DNA of 11,355 nt from JANXVY01 sp031365425 (GTDB lineage Bacteria > Pseudomonadota > Alphaproteobacteria > Rhizobiales > Hyphomicrobiaceae), in the NCBI GenBank assembly GCA_031365425.1, contig JANLYB010000126.1:1-11355 (forward strand), read 5' to 3'. Under the pieces are notes generated by a model. It made no database searches, was not told the DNA's origin, and worked only from the letters and a program-made list of their open reading frames with translations. Below are positions 5,904 to 11,355 of this stretch, piece after piece. Within the stretch, counting starts at the first letter, position 1; each line of letters starts with the position of its first letter. Made by a program: the position numbers and the translations under genes.

Positions 5904-6835
5904 ATGGACGCCCTGATCAACGTCATCGCTCCCGTCTTCGGGATCATTTTGACCGGCTATTTGGCAGGATATTTCCAGGTGCTGGGTGCGGACTCCGCTG
6001 CTGCACTCAACAAGTTCGTCTATTTCTTCGCGCTTCCCCCGGTCCTGTTCGTCTTCACCGCGCGCGCGCCGATCGACAAAGTGTTGAACTGGCCCTTCAT
6101 CGGTGCGGTTCTCGGCGGATCGGCCTTGACCCTCCTCATCTGCGTGATCGCCGGGCGGGCGTGGTTTCGCCACGACCTGCCGGCCTTGAGCGTCCAGGGC
6201 TTGACGTCGGTATTTGCCAACACCGCTTACATGGGTGTGCCGCTGCTGTTAACCGTGTTCGGGCCGGACGGGGCTTTGCCGGCTATCGTTGCCACGCTGT
6301 CGGCGAACACGCTGCTGATCGGCGGGCCATTGCTGCCTTGGAAACTTCACGCGCGACCGGGCGAACGCCTGCAGGCGTTCTGGCGCATGTAAGCCAAACC
6401 CTGGTCCGCAGCCCGCTGCTCATTGCGCCGTTTCTTGGCATCGCCTTTTCCTATTTCGCGCTGCCGATCCCCAAGCCAATTGGTAACTATCTCGATCTTC
6501 TGTCTGCGTCCGCCGGTCCCACCGCGCTGTTTGCGATGGGGCTGTCGCTGGTCGGCCAGCAATTGCGCGGCGACCTGCATGAAGTGGTCTGGCTCGTGAT
6601 CCTGAAACTGATCGTTCATCCCGTGCTGACGTATGTTCTCGCCACGCGCGTTTTCAGCATGGAACCGCTGTGGTGGCAGGCTGCCGTCCTGCTCGCCGCG
6701 CTGCCGATCGGGGCCACCGTTTACGTCATCGCGCAACAGTACGATGTCTTCGTGCAACGCGCCTCGACCACCATCGTCGTCTCCACGGCGCTGTCGATTG
6801 CGACGATCTCGCTGTTCGTGATCTGGTTCCGCTAG
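5904..6835 (+). pseudogene. AEC family (auxin efflux carrier-like) transporter, frameshifted
   Basis: The two halves of one AEC-type carrier lie in different frames. The first half (5904-6392) begins MDALINVIAPVFGIILTGYLAG and continues through several membrane helices, including FANTAYMGVPLLLTVFG, then stops at TAA 6390-6392 after LQAFWRM. The second half continues in the frame one base earlier with HVSQTLVRSPLLIAPFLG, PKPIGNYLDLLSASAGPTAL, FAMGLSLVG and a C-terminal helix ending at 6835. Adding one T in TTCTGG (near 6378-6383) gives AFLAHVSQTLVRSP and one product of 310 residues, the normal family length. Members export organic anions or related small molecules with the proton gradient; the substrate here is unknown. 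Because only one base is missing and the rest is undamaged, this is either a very recent mutation or a sequencing error. Confidence 0.85.
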
Positions 6836-6926
6836 CTTTTCCGCGCCCCTTCTCTCCCGCGACGCTCCTTCCCCGCGACCCTGGCACCCGTGACAACGGC
6901 TGCTGCACCCGCTATCCCCTCGCGTC

Positions 6927-8825
6927 ATGCTTCAATTGAACGACATCACCTATCGCATCGAGGGGCGGCCGATCCTCGACGGGGCGACCGCCAACATTCC
7001 GGCTGGCCACAAGGTCGGGCTCGTCGGCCGCAACGGGGCTGGCAAGACAACCCTGCTGCGCCTCATCATGGGGGAGATTGCCCCCGACACCGGGGCGGTA
7101 CAGTTCCCACGCCACAAGCGGCTGGGCCATGTCGCGCAGGAAGCGCCGGGCGGCGACGCCACGCTGATCGACTGGGTGCTGGCTGCCGACACTGAGCGCG
7201 CGAACCTCTTAGCCGAAGCCGAGACTGCGAGCGACCCGCACCGCATTTCCGACATTCACCTGCGGCTCAACGATATGGGCGCGCATTCCGCTCCATCCCG
7301 GGCGGCGCAGATTTTGTCCGGTCTCGGGTTTGACGACGAAGCGCAGCGGCGTCCTTGCGGCTCGTTCTCTGGCGGGTGGCGGATGCGCGTCGCGCTCGCC
7401 TCCGTGCTGTTTCTCGAGCCTGAAATCCTGCTACTCGACGAGCCGACCAACTATCTCGACCTTGAAGGCACGCTGTGGCTTGAGAGCTATCTCAAAGCCT
7501 ATCCATATACCGTCGTCATCGTCAGCCACGACCGCGACCTGCTCAACCGCGCAGTCTCGTCGATCCTTCTTCTGGATCGCGGCAAGCTGACCTTGTACGC
7601 GGGCGGCTACGACGATTTCGAGGACATGCGCGCCGAGAAGATGAGCCAGGATCTGCGGCTCAAGAAAAAGCAAGATGACGAGCGCAAGCGCATCCAGGCG
7701 TTCATCGACCGGTTCAAAGCAAAAGCGACCAAAGCCTCCCAGGCGCAGAGCCGGGTCAAGCTGCTGGCCAAGATGAAGCCAATCAACGCGCAGATCGAGG
7801 ATCGCGTGATCCCGTTCTCGCTGCCCAATCCGGTGAAGATGCTTGCCTCGCCGCTCATCCGCATGGAAGACGCCGTCGCCGGGTATTCGCCCGACACGCC
7901 GATCTTGCGCCGCCTCAATCTGCGCATCGACCAGGACGACCGCATCGCGCTCCTCGGTCAGAACGGCAACGGCAAATCCACCTTCGCCAAGCTGATCGCG
8001 GGCCGCCTTGCACCGCTCTCCGGCAAAGTCTGGGGTGTGCAAAAGGTCGAGGTCGGCTACTTCGCCCAGCACCAGCTCGACGACCTCAACGAAGACGCGA
8101 CGCCCTACGACTACATCGTCAAACTCATGCCGGATGCCACTGAAGCGCAGAAGCGCGCCAAGCTCGGCACGTTCGGGTTTTCGATCGACAAAGCCGACAC
8201 GAAGTGCTCGAAGCTGTCGGGCGGCGAGAAGGCCCGATTGTTGCTCGCGCTGACCGCGTTCCATGCGCCGCACCTGCTCATCCTCGACGAACCGACCAAC
8301 CATTTGGACGTCGATAGCCGCGAGGCTTTGATCCAGGCGCTGGCCGAATACCAGGGCGCGGTCATCCTCATTTCGCATGACCGGCATCTCGTGGAAGCCT
8401 CCGCCGACCGGCTGTGGATCGTCAAGGACGGCACCGTGCGTAACTACGACGGCGACATGGACGACTATCGCACCGAACTGCTCGCCGAACGCGGCAACAA
8501 GACCAAGGCGCAAGCGTCGTCCGAGTCCCCTGTCGATACCCGCGCAGTGCAACGCCGCGCGGCGGCCGAACGCCGCGCCGAACTCGCGCCGCTGAAAAAG
8601 ACCATGCAGGCGGCTGAAAAGGTGGTCGAAAAACTCACAGCTGAAGTCGCCAAAGTGGACGCCGCGCTCGCCGATCCCGCCCTCTACGCTAACGACCCTA
8701 CCAAGGCGAAACAGCTCAGCATGGATCGCGGGCTATTGGCGAAAAAGCTGTCGGAAGCCGAAGACGCCTGGCTAACGGCCACCGACGCGTACGAGACGGC
8801 AGCGAGCGAAAGCGAGATGGCGTAA
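6927..8825 (+). CDS. ABC-F family ATPase, YheS-type
   Basis: The 632-residue product has two ATP-binding cassettes and no membrane helix, as in ABC-F proteins, which act on ribosomes in the cytoplasm. Cassette 1: Walker A GRNGAGKTT (34-42), signature SFSGGW (146-151), Walker B ILLLDEPTNYLD (167-178), H-loop SHDRD (200-204). A charged helical linker (about 228-300) corresponds to the P-site tRNA-interacting region. Cassette 2: Walker A GQNGNGKST (344-352), signature LSGGE (430-434), Walker B LILDEPTNHLD (451-461). A C-terminal coiled coil (about 545-632) and the overall length resemble E. coli YheS more than antibiotic-resistance ABC-F proteins. No strong ribosome site is seen before ATG 6927. 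The gene follows the AEC gene by 91 bases and precedes the GST gene by 56, so cotranscription is possible. Confidence 0.93.
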   Translation: MLQLNDITYRIEGRPILDGATANIPAGHKVGLVGRNGAGKTTLLRLIMGEIAPDTGAVQFPRHKRLGHVAQEAPGGDATLIDWVLAADTERANLLAEAETASDPHRISDIHLRLNDMGAHSAPSRAAQILSGLGFDDEAQRRPCGSFSGGWRMRVALASVLFLEPEILLLDEPTNYLDLEGTLWLESYLKAYPYTVVIVSHDRDLLNRAVSSILLLDRGKLTLYAGGYDDFEDMRAEKMSQDLRLKKKQDDERKRIQAFIDRFKAKATKASQAQSRVKLLAKMKPINAQIEDRVIPFSLPNPVKMLASPLIRMEDAVAGYSPDTPILRRLNLRIDQDDRIALLGQNGNGKSTFAKLIAGRLAPLSGKVWGVQKVEVGYFAQHQLDDLNEDATPYDYIVKLMPDATEAQKRAKLGTFGFSIDKADTKCSKLSGGEKARLLLALTAFHAPHLLILDEPTNHLDVDSREALIQALAEYQGAVILISHDRHLVEASADRLWIVKDGTVRNYDGDMDDYRTELLAERGNKTKAQASSESPVDTRAVQRRAAAERRAELAPLKKTMQAAEKVVEKLTAEVAKVDAALADPALYANDPTKAKQLSMDRGLLAKKLSEAEDAWLTATDAYETAASESEMA

Positions 8826-8881
8826 GACAATCCCCGCTGCTATCTCTCCCTCATCCGTCAACTTCTTGCGAGACCTTCCCC

Positions 8882-9493
8882 ATGATGCGCCTCTATTCCG
8901 CTCCCGCGTCGCCATTCGGGCGCAAGGTCAAAATGACGGTCATCGCCAAGGGGCTCATGGGCCAAATCGAGAGCGTGCATAGCGACACGCGTGGCCCGTA
9001 CAACGCCGACCTCGCCGCCGCCAATCCGTTGCAGAAAATTCCAGCGCTCGTGCTGTCCGACGGCACGCAGATCTACGACAGCAAGGTCATTTGCGAATAC
9101 CTCGACATGCTCGCACCGTCGCCCGTGCTGCTGCCGCCGCCCGGCCTGGAGCGCATCCGCTGCCTGACGCGCGCCGCCCTTGCCGACGGGATCGCGGAAG
9201 CCGCCTTGCTGATGGTGTACGAGGAGCGCTACCGCCCCGCCGACAAATGGGTGCCGGAATGGGTTGCCCGCCAGCAGGCCAAAATCGATGGCGGGCTCGC
9301 CGCCTTCGAAGCCGCCCCGCCGGTTTGGTCCGCGCATCCCGACTACAGCCATATCGCGCTCGCCTCAGCGCTCGGCTATCTCGACCTGCGGTTAGAGGGA
9401 AAATGGCGTGCCTCAAATCCCAAGCTCGTCGCTTGGCTCGCCGCGTTCGCCGCTGCCGTTCCCGCCTACGATATGACGACGCCGGTGGGGTGA
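8882..9493 (+). CDS. Glutathione S-transferase family protein
   Basis: The 203-residue product has a thioredoxin-like N-terminal domain (about 1-78): LYSAPASPFGRKVKM with S10 at the likely catalytic position, NPLQKIPAL with the cis-proline P54, and IYDSKVICEYLD with D66-S67 for glutathione binding. The all-helical C-terminal domain spans about 88-197. The size and the SPFGRKV motif resemble the YibF-like group. The substrate cannot be told. Start codons at 8882 and 8885 are adjacent and cannot be separated; the upstream site is weak (GCGAGA). Its last 28 bases overlap the 3' end of the convergent Bcs1-like gene. Confidence 0.9.
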   Translation: MMRLYSAPASPFGRKVKMTVIAKGLMGQIESVHSDTRGPYNADLAAANPLQKIPALVLSDGTQIYDSKVICEYLDMLAPSPVLLPPPGLERIRCLTRAALADGIAEAALLMVYEERYRPADKWVPEWVARQQAKIDGGLAAFEAAPPVWSAHPDYSHIALASALGYLDLRLEGKWRASNPKLVAWLAAFAAAVPAYDMTTPVG

Positions 9494-10650
9494 ACGGGAC
9501 GCGACAGCTTGGCCTCGGCAGCGTCTGCCGTCATCGTCGAAAACAACTGCTGCAGCTCGGCCCCTGTGCGCGGGGAATACTTACCGATGCCGTCGCGGCC
9601 ATAAAACGCCTTGAACATCTGGCGCGCGCTTTGAAGCGATAGCGGACCAATCTCGATCACCTCGTCGATCCGCCCTGGCCGGACGATGGCCGGATCGAGC
9701 CTGCCGATATGGTTCGTCGTTACGATGAATTTGAGACCGTCGGGCGTCTGCATGCCGTCCATCGAATTGAGGATCTCGTGCAGCGGCGAGCCGCGCATGG
9801 AGCCCTCGCCAGCCGGACCGCTGCAGTCCCTATCGTTTCTGCCATCGCGGTTGAGTCCGCCCGCCAAGGTGTCGATGTCCTCGATCACGAACAGGTCGTT
9901 CTTGGTGCCCGATAGGAACGCCGCGCCCAGTCCGTGGAGCGTTTTGATGTATTTGATGTCGAAACCGAAATCGGAGGCGAGCGCGTGGATCAGGCTCGTC
10001 TTGCCGGTTCCGGGCGGGCCGTGGAGGACGATGCCGAGCTTCCACGGGATGCCGCGCGACGAATGCCATTCTTCCGCGCCGAGAAACCACGTGAGGCGCT
10101 GAACCAGCCGTTCCTTGATGTCCATATCGACGAACACCGTATCGAGCCCGCGCTTGCGCCTGCGCAGACCTCCTGCACTTCCACCGGCTGCATACATCGA
10201 GACATAAATCGATTTCTTTAGCTCTTCCGGTCGCGCGTCCTTCATGAACCGTTCGACCACGCCGCGGTCGCGGGTGAGGAACGAGACGGTGATGGTTTCG
10301 AATGGCGCGATCTGCTGAGCGGACTTCGACTTGGAATATTTGAACAGGGTGCCGTCATAGGTTCCCCATCCCCTGCCGAACCCGGTTTTCAGGCAGCCGT
10401 CCTTCATTTCCAGCGAGCGGCTGAAAAACGCGAGCCTGCGTCCCTCGACGAACGCATCCACGTCGCGGTACTCATTGGACAGGCTCTCGACGAAAACCTT
10501 CGTCCACACCGTCCGCTCGACAATATCAAGCATCTTCTCCGGGACGGCGCGCAGGACATACATCAGCGAGCCGAACGCCAGTGTGCCGACGCCCCCGGCC
10601 AGGATCTGGTTGGACAACAACGCCGAGATTGCCGTGTCGAGAATGGTCAT
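9466..10650 (-). CDS. Bcs1-like AAA ATPase with N-terminal membrane segment
   Basis: The 394-residue product has the plan of Bcs1: a likely N-terminal membrane helix (about 13-34), a Bcs1-specific domain (about 45-185), then one AAA cassette. In the cassette: Walker A GPPGTGKTS (211-219), Walker B LFVIEDID (253-260), an insertion rich in Gly/Asp/Arg (about 263-286), sensor 1 VTTNH (310-314), and RPGRID (324-329) with arginine-finger candidates R324 and R327. Mitochondrial Bcs1 moves a folded Rieske protein across the inner membrane. Bacterial relatives are sporadic and mostly uncharacterised, and no Rieske gene is present here, so the client is unknown. The start has AAGGG 7 bases upstream, next to an inverted repeat. 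The last 28 bases lie inside the GST gene on the other strand. Confidence 0.9.
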   Translation of the reverse strand: MTILDTAISALLSNQILAGGVGTLAFGSLMYVLRAVPEKMLDIVERTVWTKVFVESLSNEYRDVDAFVEGRRLAFFSRSLEMKDGCLKTGFGRGWGTYDGTLFKYSKSKSAQQIAPFETITVSFLTRDRGVVERFMKDARPEELKKSIYVSMYAAGGSAGGLRRRKRGLDTVFVDMDIKERLVQRLTWFLGAEEWHSSRGIPWKLGIVLHGPPGTGKTSLIHALASDFGFDIKYIKTLHGLGAAFLSGTKNDLFVIEDIDTLAGGLNRDGRNDRDCSGPAGEGSMRGSPLHEILNSMDGMQTPDGLKFIVTTNHIGRLDPAIVRPGRIDEVIEIGPLSLQSARQMFKAFYGRDGIGKYSPRTGAELQQLFSTMTADAAEAKLSRPVHPTGVVIS

Positions 10651-10661
10651 GAACTTGCCCT

Positions 10662-10734
10662 TTGCCCCGCCACTGATCCGTCAGCAGGCGGCAGGTATAG
10701 GCAGCTTGTACGCCGTGCACCGGAGGCGGGGCAA
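10662..10734 (-). promoter_or_regulatory. 10-bp inverted repeat in the leader of the Bcs1-like gene, touching its ribosome site
   Basis: TTGCCCCGCC (10662-10671) and GGCGGGGCAA (10725-10734) are perfect complements 53 bases apart. Read on the minus strand, the arm nearest the gene runs straight into AAGGG, the ribosome site of the ATPase start at 10650. If the leader is transcribed from beyond 10734, a stem next to the ribosome site could limit translation. No ligand-binding motif was recognised. Confidence 0.45.
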
Positions 10735-10854
10735 TGGTTGGCAAGGGGACACGGCTCTCTCTCCCGCTGGTTTCCCGGACAAGTGCGCCCCCTTGTGCAT
10801 GCAGATCCGGGATCTTTATCACTCGCATGCAGGTAAAGCCCCCGGATCGGCATC

Positions 10855-10900
10855 GCTCGCGGTGCGAGCAACGCCGTCCGGGGACGCAGTGTGGGGACGG
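10855..10900. repeat. Two adjacent hairpins
   Basis: GCTCGC (10855-10860) pairs with GCGAGC (10864-10869) over a 3-base loop, and CCGTCC (10874-10879) with GGACGG (10895-10900) over 15 bases. Neither is followed by a T run. Just before them, GCATGCAG occurs twice (10797-10804 and 10825-10832). Confidence 0.4.
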
Positions 10901-11133
10901 ACAGCCCGAACCACTCTAAAGCTGCTTGCGCTGTGTTCCTGCCCTCTGCAGCCGGATTGCATTTTCAGGCTTGGGCAAGCGCCGCATCCGCCGCTGTCCA
11001 TCCAGTTTCCGGTCATTCCGGCGAATCTGAGCCGCAACCAATTTCGCAAAGCGGCGCACCATCTGCTCGCGCCACGCAGATGTGTCTCTACAACGAGATG
11101 GCACTGGTCATTCCTTGATTGAAAAATGAGGGG

Positions 11134-11196
11134 GCGGAGCGTGCGTCACCGCACGGGTAGTCCGAGGGTAGTGGATGCGAGTGAGACACGCTCCGC
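11134..11196. repeat. 10-bp inverted repeat enclosing a small hairpin
   Basis: GCGGAGCGTG (11134-11143) and CACGCTCCGC (11187-11196) pair perfectly across 43 bases. Inside, GTGCG (11141-11145) can pair with CGCAC (11150-11154) over TCAC, in competition with the end of the outer arm. The arrangement suits a folded RNA, a short mobile-element remnant or an intergenic palindrome. No T run follows on either side. Confidence 0.45.
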
Positions 11197-11238
11197 GCAG
11201 GATTTATCGCGTACCCGCAGCATTTGACATTACGCTGA

Positions 11239-11257
11239 CCTGGGACTTGCACCCAGG
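11239..11257. repeat. Short hairpin CCTGGG-7-CCCAGG
   Basis: Six perfect base pairs enclose the 7-base loop ACTTGCA. The size recalls a tRNA arm, but the loop does not fit a T arm and no cloverleaf can be built around it. Confidence 0.35.
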
Positions 11258-11355
11258 CGGATGCGGCGAGCGTCTGGATCGTCCGTTGCGTACGGCACCC
11301 CAGACCTGCATCCCGCAACCACCAGCCAGTGCGCCACCGGTATGGCACCCCTCGT

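Larger units (their letters stand above)
10651..11355. other. 705-base stretch without a convincing gene, rich in inverted repeats
   Basis: Both strands have open frames here, but none has a recognisable family, a convincing ribosome site or sustained coding character. Segments such as GGTCATTCCGGCGAATC (about 11010-11028) resemble the degenerate palindromic repeat fragments common between genes in many Proteobacteria. The stretch also has several short hairpins, listed separately. It includes the upstream region of the Bcs1-like gene, for which no clear promoter was found. The right end may be the flank of a gene outside the window. Confidence 0.5.

Noticed and set aside
7431..8552. Long minus-strand open frame opposite the ABC-F gene
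   Set aside because: It lies wholly within a gene with two complete ATPase cassettes; its His/Arg/Asp-rich sequence is a typical antisense shadow in GC-rich DNA.
6927..8825. Antibiotic-resistance ABC-F protein
   Set aside because: Length, linker and C-terminal coiled coil fit the housekeeping YheS type, and no resistance context is present.
11239..11257. Possible tRNA arm
   Set aside because: The 7-base loop is ACTTGCA, not a T-loop pattern, and no acceptor, D or anticodon arms can be arranged around it.
11088..11348. Minus-strand 86-residue open frame at the right end
   Set aside because: It lacks a ribosome site and a recognised family, and it overlies the inverted repeats; similar translated intergenic repeats are common false genes.

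Overview
The window looks chromosomal and comes from a GC-rich alphaproteobacterium, most likely of the order Hyphomicrobiales (Rhizobiales). The evidence is the codon bias toward G/C in third positions, a TTGCTG-17-CTATAT promoter close to the alphaproteobacterial housekeeping consensus, and families typical of that group (GYF_2/DUF4339, DUF3147 and DUF6455 proteins, and a rhizobial-type molybdate-binding-like protein). The genus cannot be named from the sequence alone.

Layout. Positions 1-912 (minus) hold the N-terminal part of a YadA-like trimeric autotransporter. It runs off the left edge and carries a nine-C tract at which the reading frame shifts. It is divergent, across a 423-bp AT-richer control region, from a secreted four-cysteine protein (1336-2022, plus). 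Four hairpins, two of them good terminators, fill the gap to ndk (2218-2640, minus). ndk has a clear promoter and is divergent from a GYF_2 single-pass membrane protein (2854-4305, plus). That gene converges with a ModA-like periplasmic protein (4311-4940, minus) that has lost about 55 residues in frame. Next come a DUF3147 membrane protein (5041-5391, plus) and a DUF6455 four-cysteine protein (5399-5671, minus). An AEC-family transporter gene follows, broken by a 1-nt frameshift (5904-6835, plus), then an ABC-F ATPase of the YheS type (6927-8825, plus) and a glutathione S-transferase (8882-9493, plus). The GST gene overlaps tail-to-tail by 28 bp with a Bcs1-like AAA ATPase (9466-10650, minus). 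The last 705 bases hold no convincing gene but several inverted repeats.

How the genes work together. No single pathway links them. The plus-strand run AEC, ABC-F, GST could be cotranscribed. The autotransporter and the secreted protein may form a surface-function pair sharing a control region. ndk, ABC-F and GST are housekeeping or general-stress genes. The accessory-looking elements are the autotransporter with its homopolymer, the shortened ModA-like protein, and the Bcs1-like ATPase with its repeat-rich upstream region.

Caution: the two frame disruptions (C tract at 79-87, AEC gene near 6378-6383) could both be sequencing errors. I saw no CRISPR array, tRNA, rRNA, intact insertion sequence or classical defence operon.
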